A stretch of 64,000 nt of DNA from Natrinema caseinilyticum (GCF_024227435.1 NZ_CP100445.1:2539369-2603368), one strand, 5' to 3'. Counted from the stretch's first letter, positions 26,443 through 35,689 are shown. The notes: generated by a model from the letters alone, not told the origin. Made by a program: numbers and translations.

Positions 26443-27282
26443 CTACAGTCGCGGTCGAACGTGCCAGGCCTCGTCGACCGCGAGGCCGTCGCCCCCCTTT
26501 CGCTCGAGTTTGAAGTCGGCTGCCTGCCAGTCGAAGTAGCCGTCGCCGTCGGGCGACTCGAGTTCGGTGCCGACGCGGTACCAGCCCTCGCTGGCTCCCC
26601 GTCCGGACCCGGTATCGGTTCCGGCGTCGGTCTCGTTTCCGTCCGTAGATTCGGTCCCGGTTTCGGACGCCGATTGTGAATCTGATTCGGGTTCCGTTTC
26701 AGCGCCCGACGAGAGGGGTGCGAGGTCGACCTCGTAGGTCGCTCCCTGGGTCGGATCGGTCCACTCCTCGTCCCACGTCACGTTCGCCGGCCCCGGTCCT
26801 GGCGACTTCGCCTCGTACTCGACCTGGGTCCCGATGTAGGCGACGGCGAGGGTCGCGACGACTGCGCGATACATCTCGAGGTCGTCGTCGTGATCGTCGC
26901 GCCAGCTACTGTGCGAGTGGCCGCCGTAGATCGCCCAGTGATGTCGACCCTTCGGGGCCGAGCCGAAGCCGCTCTTCGTGCCCCGACCGGTCGCGCCGCT
27001 CGTGCGCGAACCGGAACTCGAGGATCGCGACCCGGCGCGTGCGGTTCCGATCGGGAGGAGCGAGCCGACGATCGCGGCCTCGTCGACGTTGTCGATCTGT
27101 GATTCCACTTTCGGTTGCGAGTGGAGGTCGATCTCCATCGTCCCGTCCTCGATCGTGACGTCGTCGAACACCTCGGCTTTTCGCGGGGGCGGCGCCGCGT
27201 CGTTCCCCAGACACCCTGCCAGCCCCCCGGCCGTAATCGCGAGCCCTTCCCCCGTCCTGCGAAGGAATCGCCGTCGGTTCAT
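26443..27282 (-). CDS. Tat lipoprotein upstream of the aminopropyltransferase gene
   Basis: 279 residues. The twin-arginine signal NRRRFLRRTGEGLAITAGGL ends at lipobox LAGC. A Ser/Gly/Arg-rich centre (about 85-115) and an aromatic patch (HHWAIYGGHSHSSW) precede a membrane-proximal helix. A Ser/Thr/Glu/Asp-rich insertion of about 45 residues then follows, before a C-terminal GWYRVGTELESPDGDGYFD segment. I do not recognise a named family. The gene is 107 bases upstream of the aminopropyltransferase gene in the same direction, so it is probably the first gene of that operon and acts outside the membrane. Confidence 0.7.
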   Translation of the reverse strand: MNRRRFLRRTGEGLAITAGGLAGCLGNDAAPPPRKAEVFDDVTIEDGTMEIDLHSQPKVESQIDNVDEAAIVGSLLPIGTARAGSRSSSSGSRTSGATGRGTKSGFGSAPKGRHHWAIYGGHSHSSWRDDHDDDLEMYRAVVATLAVAYIGTQVEYEAKSPGPGPANVTWDEEWTDPTQGATYEVDLAPLSSGAETEPESDSQSASETGTESTDGNETDAGTDTGSGRGASEGWYRVGTELESPDGDGYFDWQAADFKLERKGGDGLAVDEAWHVRPRL

Positions 27283-27389
27283 ACCTCGAAATGATGTTTC
27301 GTATACAAGTATTTTTAGGTTTTAATCACGCCGCATACAATTTCTATCCGATCGGTTGAAGTAAATAGGTGGCGTAGCTCGAGCGAATC

Positions 27390-28352
27390 ATGAGTGGTGA
27401 GGATGCGGTTCGCCGAGAGGTATCGGGAGACGTTCGCGTCGGGGGTAGCGAAACCGCACCCGTCGAACTCCGCGGGGCCGAAGACGTATACGTACGGGCC
27501 GAAAGCGTCGCGGGCAAACTCACGATCTTCGACCCGGAGCACGTTTTCACGGACGTTCCTCCCGGTGCCGAGCCCGCCGATTCGGACGGAGTGCGGACGG
27601 TTCTGACTGGCGATCTCGACGACGGCTACGTCGACGCGGCCGACGGTGACGTCTTCGTTACCGACGCCGAGGACGTGTTCGTCGAACACGGGGCGGTCGA
27701 GACGGTCTCGGCCGTCGGGGCCGAACAGGTCTTCCACGACGATGCGGCGTCGCCTACCCGTTCCCCGGACGACTACGAGATCTCGGTGTCGGGCTGGCAG
27801 CGGAACCGGAGCGTGCGGGACCCCCGCGGTGGCGTCTCGGTCAGGGGCGCCACGAACGAACTGACCGTTACCGATGCGCGCCACGACCTTACCGTCTACG
27901 TGGCGGGGTGGGGAAACGAGGTCCGCATCGAGGGCCAGGCCGTCGAGGTGACGGTCTACTTCGTCGGTCGCGACAATCGCGTCAGCGTCGGCCCGTACGT
28001 AACGGCGACCACGGGGGCCGAAAGCGGGTTCGACAACGAACTCGAGTCGGACCCCCTCCCGCCGGAGGCGCTCGTCGAGCGGACCGAAGCCGAGGCGTAC
28101 CGCGGGGCATTTTTCGGCCGTCACAAGGTGACGTACCAGGAACCGGCACCCGGAAAGGAGTGGTGTCCCAACTGCGGTGAGACCGCCGACGCCGTCGTCG
28201 CGCGCAAACAGCGCGACGCCTTCTTCCTGTTCGGAAAACCGGTTCGCACGTACGACAGCGGAGACGGTGCATTCGAGTGCGAACACTGTACGGCCTTCGC
28301 TATCGGCCCGGTCGAACTCACGCCCGCCGAGCGGAAACGGATTCTCGAGTAG
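27390..28352 (+). CDS. Beta-solenoid-like protein with C-terminal zinc ribbon
   Basis: 320 residues, divergent from the lipoprotein/aminopropyltransferase operon across 107 bases. The N-terminal two-thirds are short repeated beta strands (for example DVFVTDAEDVFVEHGAVETV) and resemble DUF3060-type solenoids. The last quarter holds two CxxC pairs (WCPNCGE near residue 255 and CEHCTA near residue 297) that should bind zinc. No signal peptide is seen, so it is cytoplasmic. The head-to-head position suggests shared control with the operon. Function is unknown. Confidence 0.7.
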   Translation: MSGEDAVRREVSGDVRVGGSETAPVELRGAEDVYVRAESVAGKLTIFDPEHVFTDVPPGAEPADSDGVRTVLTGDLDDGYVDAADGDVFVTDAEDVFVEHGAVETVSAVGAEQVFHDDAASPTRSPDDYEISVSGWQRNRSVRDPRGGVSVRGATNELTVTDARHDLTVYVAGWGNEVRIEGQAVEVTVYFVGRDNRVSVGPYVTATTGAESGFDNELESDPLPPEALVERTEAEAYRGAFFGRHKVTYQEPAPGKEWCPNCGETADAVVARKQRDAFFLFGKPVRTYDSGDGAFECEHCTAFAIGPVELTPAERKRILE

Positions 28353-28484
28353 CAGACTATCCTCGAGACTCTCGGCCTCGCGCGACCTCGGCTTCGCGTG
28401 ATCGACGCCGAACCCCACCGCGAATCGTTTTGCGGGACCGTTCTAGATAAAGCCTTTAACGCCATCGCCCCCTAGACCGAGCAA

Positions 28485-29876
28485 ATGGTACTCGACGATC
28501 TCGGGAGTTCTCTGCGGGGCACCCTGGACAAGCTCCGCGGGAAGTCGCGACTCAGCGAGGAAGACGTCGAGGAGATCGTCAAGGAGATCCAGCGGTCCTT
28601 GCTCTCCGCCGACGTCGACGTCTCGCTCGTGATGGAGCTGTCGGACAACATCAAAGAGCGGTCACTCGAGGAAGAGCCCCCCGCCGGCACCCCGGCGCGG
28701 GACTTCGTCCTCCGCATCGTCTACGAGGAACTCGTCGATCTCATCGGGGAGTCGACCGACCTTCCGCTCGAGGAACAGACCATCCTGCTGGCGGGGCTCC
28801 AGGGGTCGGGGAAGACCACCTCCGCCGCGAAGATGGCGTGGTGGTTCTCGACCAAGGGGCTCCGACCGGCGGTCATCCAGACCGACACCTTCCGGCCGGG
28901 CGCGTACGACCAGGCCGAGGAGATGGCCCAGCGCGCGGAGGTCGACTTCTACGGCAATCCGGACAACGACGACCCCGTCGAGATCGCCCGGAGGGGTCTC
29001 GAGGAGACCAGCGAAGCCGACGTCCACATCGTGGACACGGCGGGTCGCCACGCCTTAGAGGACGATCTGATCGACGAGATCGAACAGATCGAGGGCGTCG
29101 TCGAGCCCGACACCTCGCTGCTCGTCCTCGACGCGGCGATCGGTCAGGGGGCGAAAGAGCAGGCCCAGCAGTTCGACGAGTCGATCGGGATCGACGGCGT
29201 CGTCATCACGAAACTCGATGGGACGGCGAAAGGTGGCGGCGCGCTGACCGCGGTCGATCAGACCGATTCGTCGATCGCGTTCCTCGGGACCGGCGAGGAG
29301 GTCCAGGACGTCGAACGCTTCGAGCCCGACGGCTTCATCTCGCGACTGCTCGGCATGGGCGATCTCGGTCAACTCGCCGAGCGCGTCGAACGCGCGATGC
29401 AGCAAACCGGGGAGGAAGAAGAGGAGTGGGACCCCGAGGACATGCTGCAGGGGCAGTTCACGCTGAACGACATGCAAAAGCAGATGGAGGCGATGAACAA
29501 TATGGGGCCGCTCGATCAGGTGATGGACATGATCCCGGGCTTCGGCGGCGGGATCAAAGACCAGTTGCCCGACGACGCGATGGACGTCACCCAGGAGCGG
29601 ATGCGCACCTTTAGCGTCATCATGGACTCGATGACCGACGCCGAAAAGGAGTATCCCAAAGCCATCGGCGCGAGCCAGATCGAGCGCATCGCCCGCGGTT
29701 CGGGAACCAGCGAGGAGCAGGTGCGCGAACTCCTCCAGCAGTACAAGATGATGGAACGCACGATCAAGCAGTTCCAGGGCATGGGCTCCGAACAGGAGAT
29801 GCAGCGCATGATGAAGCAGATGCAACAGGGCGGCGGTGGCGGCGGTGGCATGGGCGGTATGGGGCCGTTCGGGTAA
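28485..29876 (+). CDS. srp54: Signal recognition particle 54 kDa protein Srp54
   Basis: GTPase of the signal recognition particle, which binds 7S RNA and nascent hydrophobic signal sequences and docks with FtsY. 463 residues: N domain (1-90), G domain with [28 protein letters not shown] and [12 protein letters not shown], then the Met-rich M domain from about residue 310 ([20 protein letters not shown]) ending in a Gly/Met tail. The length and layout are typical of archaea. A TATA-like AT-rich patch (GATAAAGCCTTTAA) lies about 30 bases upstream of the ATG. Confidence 0.97.
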   Translation: MVLDDLGSSLRGTLDKLRGKSRLSEEDVEEIVKEIQRSLLSADVDVSLVMELSDNIKERSLEEEPPAGTPARDFVLRIVYEELVDLIGESTDLPLEEQTILLAGLQGSGKTTSAAKMAWWFSTKGLRPAVIQTDTFRPGAYDQAEEMAQRAEVDFYGNPDNDDPVEIARRGLEETSEADVHIVDTAGRHALEDDLIDEIEQIEGVVEPDTSLLVLDAAIGQGAKEQAQQFDESIGIDGVVITKLDGTAKGGGALTAVDQTDSSIAFLGTGEEVQDVERFEPDGFISRLLGMGDLGQLAERVERAMQQTGEEEEEWDPEDMLQGQFTLNDMQKQMEAMNNMGPLDQVMDMIPGFGGGIKDQLPDDAMDVTQERMRTFSVIMDSMTDAEKEYPKAIGASQIERIARGSGTSEEQVRELLQQYKMMERTIKQFQGMGSEQEMQRMMKQMQQGGGGGGGMGGMGPFG

Positions 29877-29997
29877 CGCCAACGGATCGCTCTCGCGCCG
29901 TCCAGGTGGCTCGTGGCGGCCGGAGTTAGTTTTCAGATCGGACGACAGTCTGCCTGCCACTACGTTAATGCACTTCTAGTCGCATCCTCGAGTACGA

Positions 29998-30990
29998 ATG
30001 AACCGTCGACAGTATCTCACTCGCACGTGCGCGAGCACGGGACTTCTCGCTTCGGTCGCCGGCTGTCTCGGCGACCTCGGTGGCTCGTCCGACGCGGACG
30101 GCGGCGACGCCGACGTCGACAGTCGGGCGGGCGAACGCGCGATCGATCGCGCCGCCGGCAAACTCAACGAAGCCGCACAATCCCTTTCCGAACTCGGCGA
30201 CCTCGGGAATCCCGAGGACGTCGCGTTCGATCCCGCGGAACCACGGACCAGGATTTCCGAGGCGCGGGATCACCTCGAGACCGCGGAATCCGAACTGGGT
30301 GAGGATCGCCAGGCCGACGTCGAGACCCTCCGGTCGTATGCGGACGCGCTCGAAGGGCTGATCGACGTGACGGTGATCGTCACCGACGACACGGTCTCCG
30401 ACGACATCGACACCGTCACGACGGCCATCGAAGAGGACGGCGATATCGAGACGGCGAGCCAGACGGCCCACGGTCGGTACCAGGACATCTCGGCGGCCAC
30501 CGATCGCTTCGAGGCGGCGAACGCGACCATCCAGGACCTCGACGGCGACCGACTCGAGACGCTGACCGGCGTCGCACTGACCGAACTGGAGGAGGGCGCG
30601 AACGCGCTCGGCTCGGCCGTCGCCTCGCTCGAGACCCTGGCGGCCGCCTACGATTCGACGCTGGACACGGACGCGGGATACGGCGCACTCGAACGAGGCC
30701 GTGCCGGCTTCGAGAACGGATCGTACGAGGCCGCCCAAACGGAGTTCGAGACCGCCGAATCGACGTTCGCGAACGCGCGCTCCGACCTCGAGAGCGGGAC
30801 CGAGAACGCTCCCGAGGGGCTCGTCACGTACTTCGAGACGGCGGCATGTCAGACCCGACGCCTGGCAACGGCGGCGGGGGCGTTCGCCGACGCCGCGGGG
30901 GCTGCAGCGAGCGGTGATCCGATCACCGCCAGAGACCGGAAAGACGACGGCGAAGCCGCCCTCGAGAAGATCGGTACCTGCACGAACTAA
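29998..30990 (+). CDS. Helical Tat lipoprotein of unknown function
   Basis: 330 residues with a Tat-like signal (NRRQYLTRTCASTGLLASVA) and lipobox AGC near residue 22, so it is surface anchored. The mature protein is strongly alpha-helical and acidic, with runs such as KLNEAAQSLSELGDLGNPED that suggest a coiled or TPR-like bundle. Two Cys late in the sequence (TAACQT and GTCTN) could pair. I do not recognise the family. It follows srp54 by 121 bases and converges with the CBS-MaoC gene. Confidence 0.7.
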   Translation: MNRRQYLTRTCASTGLLASVAGCLGDLGGSSDADGGDADVDSRAGERAIDRAAGKLNEAAQSLSELGDLGNPEDVAFDPAEPRTRISEARDHLETAESELGEDRQADVETLRSYADALEGLIDVTVIVTDDTVSDDIDTVTTAIEEDGDIETASQTAHGRYQDISAATDRFEAANATIQDLDGDRLETLTGVALTELEEGANALGSAVASLETLAAAYDSTLDTDAGYGALERGRAGFENGSYEAAQTEFETAESTFANARSDLESGTENAPEGLVTYFETAACQTRRLATAAGAFADAAGAAASGDPITARDRKDDGEAALEKIGTCTN

Positions 30991-31022
30991 CCCCTCGAGC
31001 TACGTTCTCGAGCCACCTCCCG

Positions 31023-31964
31023 CTAATCGGTGCGGCCGGTCGTCGCCTCGTCTCGCTCGTGGCTCGCCATCGCCGGAAGGTCGTCGACGAGGACGACCGC
31101 GCTCCCCTCGAGGACCGTGGTTTCGTCGCCGTCTACCACGGTCGTCTCGATGCGGTACTTCGCGCGACCGAGGTCTTCGACGACGTCACAGACGGCGGTG
31201 ACTCGCTCGCCGATCGACAGCGGAGCCTGGAAGCTACTTTCCTGCGAAAGGTAGATGGTCAGCCCCGGTAGCCGAGCGAGCGCCGCGCTGATGAGACCGT
31301 TCGCGAGGACGCCGTGAACGATCCGTTCGCCGAACCGGGTTTCGGCGGCGTAGTCCGCGTCGAGGTGGAGTCGGTTCGTGTCGCCGGTGACCTCCGCGAA
31401 CGTCTCGACGTCGTCCGCGGAGATCGACTTCGTGAACCGAGCGCTGTCGCCCACCGAGACGGTCGACTCGTCTTCGCCGCGGTACTCGAACGCCCAGTCG
31501 TCGCGTTCGTACAGGGTGTCGGTCCTGACCCGCCGCTGCGCCGGATCGGCTTCCAGCCGATCCGTGCCGCGGGCCAGGTGCGGAACGTAGTAAGACAGTT
31601 CCGTCGTGGTCAGGATTCCCTCGAGTGCGCCGTGGTCGTCCTCACCGACGACCGGCAGGTGTTCGATATCCGACGACTGCAGCACCTCGACGGCGTCGAC
31701 GATGGATGCGGCCGCTGGAACCGTCGTCAAGGGCGTCGACATGACCGCGGAGAGTTCGAGGTGACCGAGATCCTCCCGTTCACAGAGGTTCGTCGCGAAG
31801 TCCCCTTCGGTGACGATCCCGACGGGTTCGCCGTCCCTGACGACGAGTACCGAACTCACGTGTTCGTCGCGCATCAGCCTCGCCGCCTCGGTTGCGGTCG
31901 CATCGGCGGGCGCGGTCACGACGGTTTCGACCATGATCTCCGCGACGGGTATCGTGTCGTGCAT
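31023..31964 (-). CDS. CBS-pair protein fused to a MaoC-like hydratase domain
   Basis: 313 residues. Two CBS motifs form the N-terminal half (about 1-130; EIMVETVVTAPADATATEAA and VMSTPLTTVPAAASIVDAVE), a module that usually senses adenosyl nucleotides. Residues about 165-300 are a hot-dog MaoC domain with the hydratase signature FAEVTGDTNRLHLD and RFGERIVHGVLANG. MaoC proteins hydrate (R)-enoyl-CoA in fatty-acid or polyhydroxyalkanoate metabolism. The CBS half may tune activity to energy state. The fusion is the unusual point; the substrate is inferred only at family level. Confidence 0.85.
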   Translation of the reverse strand: MHDTIPVAEIMVETVVTAPADATATEAARLMRDEHVSSVLVVRDGEPVGIVTEGDFATNLCEREDLGHLELSAVMSTPLTTVPAAASIVDAVEVLQSSDIEHLPVVGEDDHGALEGILTTTELSYYVPHLARGTDRLEADPAQRRVRTDTLYERDDWAFEYRGEDESTVSVGDSARFTKSISADDVETFAEVTGDTNRLHLDADYAAETRFGERIVHGVLANGLISAALARLPGLTIYLSQESSFQAPLSIGERVTAVCDVVEDLGRAKYRIETTVVDGDETTVLEGSAVVLVDDLPAMASHERDEATTGRTD

Positions 31965-32237
31965 TTGACGCCCCTACGTGGCCGGGCCTTATTTTTCTAC
32001 GAGGAGAGACCCGCCGGTTAGGGGAAGTGAATTTCAGTCGTAGATGGTTTGATGCGATCGGTCGCCACGAGACACCTCGAGGACGCAACGCGAGCCAGAG
32101 TCGCTTCTCACGGCGGGTGCCACCGAAATTGACGGAAAAGGTGTCGAGTTTGATAGGTGATCTCGACGACTAGAACGGAACGGAACGAAACACGGGTCGG
32201 ACACGCCGCTGCGATGCCGAACGGGACCCGAACCGAA

Positions 32238-32651
32238 TCAGGTGTCGACCGGCCTGCCGTCTTCGGTTGGCGGCGCGATGTGATCGACGTACTCCTCGAG
32301 GCTCGGCTCGTCGACGCGGACGCGAACGCTAATCTCGCCGAGTTCGTCCGGTTCGCCGACCGAGAAATTGACCCGGTCCTCGAAGGCCGCCTGCTTCTTC
32401 AGCGCGAACGAGAAGGTGTCTCCCTCCCGGTTCGAAAAAAACTCGCCACGGGCAGTGTCGAGGATCTCCTGGCGGTGAAGCAACTCGGAAAAGTGATCCA
32501 GCGCGTGGGCCTCCCCTCTCACCTCGCCGAACGTCTCCTCGATGTCGGCGGTCGGAAAGACGTTCGCCACGGCGTCGATCACCCGACTCGTGACTTCGGT
32601 ATCGAAGACCGGTGCCGTGACCTCGACGTCGACGCGATAGATATCGCTCAT
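32238..32651 (-). CDS. RNA-binding protein of the archaeal PF01877/COG1325 family
   Basis: 137 residues starting MSDIYRVDVEVTAPVFDTEV, with the family segment EVRGEAHALDHFSELLHRQE near the centre and an acidic tail. It is small and cytoplasmic; the family is annotated as RNA-binding and often accompanies a dephospho-CoA-kinase-like gene, as it does here. Its ATG overlaps the upstream gene's stop (ATGA), so the two are translationally coupled. Confidence 0.8.
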   Translation of the reverse strand: MSDIYRVDVEVTAPVFDTEVTSRVIDAVANVFPTADIEETFGEVRGEAHALDHFSELLHRQEILDTARGEFFSNREGDTFSFALKKQAAFEDRVNFSVGEPDELGEISVRVRVDEPSLEEYVDHIAPPTEDGRPVDT

Positions 32652-33232
32652 GATTCTCGTTTTCGTTCGGTACGTTTCCCGTCGTCGATTCCCTCCCGAA
32701 CGACCTCCCGAATCCGATCGTGGAACGCCTCGAGCGAGTCGGTATTCTCGACGACTACGTCGGATCGCTCCATCGCGTCGTCCATTCCGAAGCCACGCTC
32801 GCGTTCGTCGCGGGCGGCCAACCCTTCGCCGCCGTCTGCCTCGCCCGCGTCCCGGCCGCGCTCGTCGATTCGGTCGGCTCGGATCTCGTAGGGGGCTTCG
32901 ATACTGACGAGCGTAAACGCGTCCCCGAATTCGGTCTCGAAGACGTCGACTTCGACGTCGGAGCGAATGCCGTCGACCAGCACCGCCTCGTGGTTCTCGA
33001 GGCGATCCTCGATCATCGGTAGCGACCGTTCGGCGATCGCCGTCGGGCCGTTTTCCTCGCGCAACGCTTGCGCGACCGTGCCGTGATCTTTCGCGGGATC
33101 GAGCCCGCGGTCGGCCGTCTCTTGGCGGACGACGTCACCCATCGTCACCACCGGGATCCCATCTTCGCGTGCGACGGTGGCGGCCTCACCCTTCCCGCTC
33201 CCGGGTAGTCCCACCGTTCCGATGACGTGCAT
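32648..33232 (-). CDS. P-loop nucleotide kinase, UPF0200/dephospho-CoA-kinase-like
   Basis: 194 residues, the first gene of a two-gene operon. The Walker A motif lies at the extreme N-terminus (IGTVGLPGSGKGEAATVARE), then VVTMGDVVRQE, VLVDGIRSDVEVDVF, and a LID-like Arg/Asp/Glu segment (RDERER). This matches the archaeal UPF0200 kinases, whose substrate is still uncertain; dephospho-CoA and nucleosides have been proposed. ATG 33232 puts the P-loop at residue 9, the normal family position; the upstream extension is not conserved-looking. Confidence 0.85.
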   Translation of the reverse strand: MHVIGTVGLPGSGKGEAATVAREDGIPVVTMGDVVRQETADRGLDPAKDHGTVAQALREENGPTAIAERSLPMIEDRLENHEAVLVDGIRSDVEVDVFETEFGDAFTLVSIEAPYEIRADRIDERGRDAGEADGGEGLAARDERERGFGMDDAMERSDVVVENTDSLEAFHDRIREVVREGIDDGKRTERKRES

Positions 33233-33655
33233 CGGGACCACATACCGGCGAGACGTGTATAAGCGCTGTGTTCCCGTCCCTCGATCTGACGCCGACACCC
33301 GCGACCGCGTCGATCCGCCACTCGATTTCCTCGTCGGTCGTCCCGACGCTGTTGTTCCATTGCAACGATTTTAGGCCAATATGAGCCGCGTTTTATCTGC
33401 GACCGGTTCGTAATTCGAGACGAAACTGCCGCGATGGATCCCCTTCGAGCGACGACTGGTGTCCGCTCGCGGCGCTCGAGTTGATACGCTTATGAATTCG
33501 CTATCGCGTTATTTTTCTGGACCGAATCGGCAATATCTGCGGTCTCACCTCACTCAATCGTTCGAATTCGCGCCGATTAATTCAAATCCCGACTAATCTG
33601 TGAAACGGAGTCTCGCTGTTATATGGGTGTCGGCCGCTCGAACAGGTGCCGCACT
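33233..33655. other. AT-rich intergenic region before an acidic lipoprotein gene
   Basis: 423 bases with no credible open frame. From about 33480 to 33620 it becomes noticeably AT-rich and probably carries the promoters of the flanking divergent genes; no exact box is assigned. Confidence 0.5.
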
Positions 33656-33970
33656 ATGACAGAAAAGCGTATCAAACGGCGCCGATTTACTGCCGGTCTC
33701 GGCGTCGGTCTGGTCGCAGCAGTCGCCGGTTGTATGGGCAACGAAAGCGAACCCAGTAACGAGTCGGACGACGATTCCGAGGGCTCGAGCGACGGATTAG
33801 ACGATTCCGACGGCTCGGACGACCCCGAATCCAACGAGAGCGGGACGAACGAATCCGACGACGGTCTCGGTAACGAGTCCGGGAACGAAACCGGCGGAAA
33901 CACGAGCAACGAATCCGACGACGGACTGACCGAAAACGAGACCAGTGAGGATTCCGATATCAAGTACTAA
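33656..33970 (+). CDS. Highly acidic low-complexity lipoprotein
   Basis: 104 residues. The signal IKRRRFTAGLGVGLVAAVAGC has twin arginines and a lipobox Cys near residue 28. Everything after it is made of Ser, Asp, Asn, Glu and Gly (for example NESDDDSEGSSDGLDDSDGS), with recurring N-E-S/T triplets that could be N-glycosylated. Such tails are known in haloarchaeal surface proteins as extended, hydrated spacers. There is no folded domain, so a binding partner or structural filler role is possible. Confidence 0.65.
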   Translation: MTEKRIKRRRFTAGLGVGLVAAVAGCMGNESEPSNESDDDSEGSSDGLDDSDGSDDPESNESGTNESDDGLGNESGNETGGNTSNESDDGLTENETSEDSDIKY

Positions 33971-34147
33971 CACTGGACAGTGACGTCGCTCACGCCGTCG
34001 CGGGACGCTTTTCTTTGCGTCGGCCCCGCCGAATAGGGCCCCGTCCCGCCATTGCACCCCGTTTGCGTCCGCGCGATTATGGATAGCGGTCGACTGCGAC
34101 CCGAAATCCCAATCGCTTATACTGTTCCGACGTGGATTCGGACTCGA

Positions 34148-34222
34148 GGGCACGTAGCTCAGTCCGGATAGAGCGTCGGACTTCTAATCCGACGGTCGTG
34201 GGTTCGAATCCCATCGTGCCCG
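34148..34222 (+). tRNA. tRNA-Arg, anticodon UCU
   Basis: A complete cloverleaf can be drawn. The acceptor GGGCACG pairs with CGTGCCC, the D arm is GCTC/GAGC, the anticodon stem TCGGA/TCCGA encloses loop CTTCTAA with anticodon TCT, and the T stem GTGGG/CCCAT encloses TTCGAAT. The discriminator base is G at 34222. No intron is present and CCA is not encoded. DNA downstream changes abruptly in composition, making this a likely integration site. Confidence 0.95.
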
Positions 34223-34458
34223 TTACCGCAGTTCACGGTCAGATATCAAAGACGGCTCGGGGTTCGGGTCTATTTTACCCGCTCGAACCGCTTGATATCG
34301 TGATGCTACATCACGGCCCTTCACTCTGTCTGGCGATTCCACTTGATACGACGTGTTTCTGCGCTATAAAGATATGACTAGTATTCAGCGTCCATGTCTC
34401 CGCACGAAGCTGTCGAATTAACCGAACTATTGATATTATTTCCTACGACGAATTACGC

Positions 34459-34671
34459 ATGGCGAGACCTCCATTTTCAGCGCCTCGAGAAGCGTGGTCA
34501 TGGGAAAAATCTGCGCAGAACCTCATCGGCGCCGTGATTCCTACAATAGCACTGGCTATCGTCCTTGGGACGACATATGGTGTGCTGTATTCAGCCTTTG
34601 CAGCCCTTCTATTCGCTTTTTCGGCAGCATTACAGGTGTATCTCGACCGACGTACGATGAAGACAGAATAG
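34459..34671 (+). CDS. Small two-helix membrane protein, 70 residues
   Basis: The product starts MARPPFSAPREAWSWEKSAQ and has two hydrophobic stretches (AVIPTIALAIVLGTTYGVLY and AFAALLFAFSAALQVYL), then a charged end. It lies in the AT-rich segment after tRNA-Arg and uses many A/T-ending codons, unlike core genes. An AT-rich box about 30 bases upstream could be a promoter. The function is unknown; similar small proteins are common in haloarchaeal proviruses and integrated elements. Confidence 0.6.
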   Translation: MARPPFSAPREAWSWEKSAQNLIGAVIPTIALAIVLGTTYGVLYSAFAALLFAFSAALQVYLDRRTMKTE

Positions 34672-34755
34672 TCGATTTCTGGGTATTATTCCTTCTTATT
34701 TTCACTTGGAATCTTTTCGCCTGTATAAGAGGGAATGCGTGCTATTCCGTCATGC

Positions 34756-34956
34756 ATGTCTGATGAGGGACCAAGCTGCGAGTTGTTGGCGGCGGACGAT
34801 AGAGTGTATGCCCGTATATCTGGGGGTTCCGGGGATTCGTTGAACGATGTGGTATCTGCAGCGCATCAAGAGTTCCAATGGTTGTATGAGAAGGAGGATA
34901 TGGTGTTTGTCGAGTCGTATGATGTAGTCACTGTTGACCCGACAAGTGGGGATTAG
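34756..34956 (+). CDS. Hypothetical accessory protein, 66 residues
   Basis: ATG 34756 gives MSDEGPSCELLAADDRVYAR and a central helix around NDVVSAAHQEFQWLYEK. It is acidic, soluble and lacks motifs I recognise. Codon use is AT-rich like the flanking accessory genes. ATG 34735 in the same frame would add seven residues with no better context. Probably part of the tRNA-associated element. Confidence 0.5.
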   Translation: MSDEGPSCELLAADDRVYARISGGSGDSLNDVVSAAHQEFQWLYEKEDMVFVESYDVVTVDPTSGD

Positions 34957-35059
34957 TCTGGTCTAAGTGCTTAACCCGGCGTGGCTTCACAATACCGTTT
35001 TCATTCATCTGTTAACTTGCAGTTAGTTTATATCTCCTCTGTCCCGGACTGGACAGTGT

Positions 35060-35394
35060 ATGGTGATTCCAAATTCGCTTGACGAAGTGGAAGAACTGCA
35101 GACAGATGAGTTGAAACACTAAATAAACGTAGCAGAAGTAGATTTAGACGTGTACTTGGCCGAGCGAGGAGAGCATCCCGAATATCAGCGTGTAAGAAAG
35201 CCCATCAAGCCATGAAGCGAGAGTTGAAGGACAGAGTGTCTGAGGATGAGTATCGAGAATTCATGGGGATTGTGGACAATGACGAAGACGAAGATAGGTT
35301 CCAATCTATTACTGATTTGCCTCCGGATGACTTTGCTGAAGTGGTTCGTGAGATTCAGGAACAGGTAAAGCGAGAAAAAGAAGAAAAAGATTAG
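35060..35394 (+). pseudogene. Accessory gene broken by a stop and a frameshift
   Basis: Frame 1 from ATG 35060 reads MVIPNSLDEVEELQTDELKH and stops (TAA 35120). The same frame continues sensibly as INVAEVDLDVYLAERGEHPE, then must shift by one base near 35195 to join AHQAMKRELKDRVSEDEYRE, which runs to 35394. The joined product would be about 111 acidic residues. The last 60 codons (from ATG 35212) are open and could still be translated alone. The ancestral gene is my reconstruction; no homologue search was possible. Confidence 0.5.
35212..35394 (+). CDS. Short acidic ORF, surviving 3' part of the broken gene
   Basis: 60 codons, MKRELKDRVSEDEYREFMGI through a Lys/Glu-rich end. There is no recognisable domain. 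It may be expressed from ATG 35212, but the upstream same-style coding sequence makes an N-terminally truncated remnant more likely. Confidence 0.4.
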   Translation: MKRELKDRVSEDEYREFMGIVDNDEDEDRFQSITDLPPDDFAEVVREIQEQVKREKEEKD

Positions 35395-35455
35395 CACGTT
35401 ACCGTGAGACAATGACGTAGTTTAAATCAACGGAATCAAAACTCCTGACAAGGCA

Positions 35456-35689
35456 ATGTCGCTCATCGGGAGTACAAAAATGGATATCTTACGGCTCTTA
35501 TATGACTCTCCCCAACATGGATACCAAATCCACAAAGAATTGGACATAACCACATCAACGGTATATCGACACCTCAACGAGCTTGAGGATGCTGGCATGG
35601 TCGTTGAAAAAGGAGATACAGAGAACAATCGCATAGAATACGCACTTACCGATGATGGGGAAGAACTCCTAAAGCTCTTATCTGATTAA
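35456..35689 (+). CDS. Small winged-helix regulator (PadR/ArsR-like)
   Basis: 77 residues that are all DNA-binding domain: MDILRLLYDSPQHGYQIHKE, recognition helix TTSTVYRHLNELEDAGMV and a beta wing NRIEYALTDDGEELL. Such single-domain proteins usually autoregulate or control element maintenance. It is in the AT-rich accessory block with matching codon bias. TTTAAATCA about 30 bases upstream may be its promoter. Confidence 0.75.
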   Translation: MSLIGSTKMDILRLLYDSPQHGYQIHKELDITTSTVYRHLNELEDAGMVVEKGDTENNRIEYALTDDGEELLKLLSD

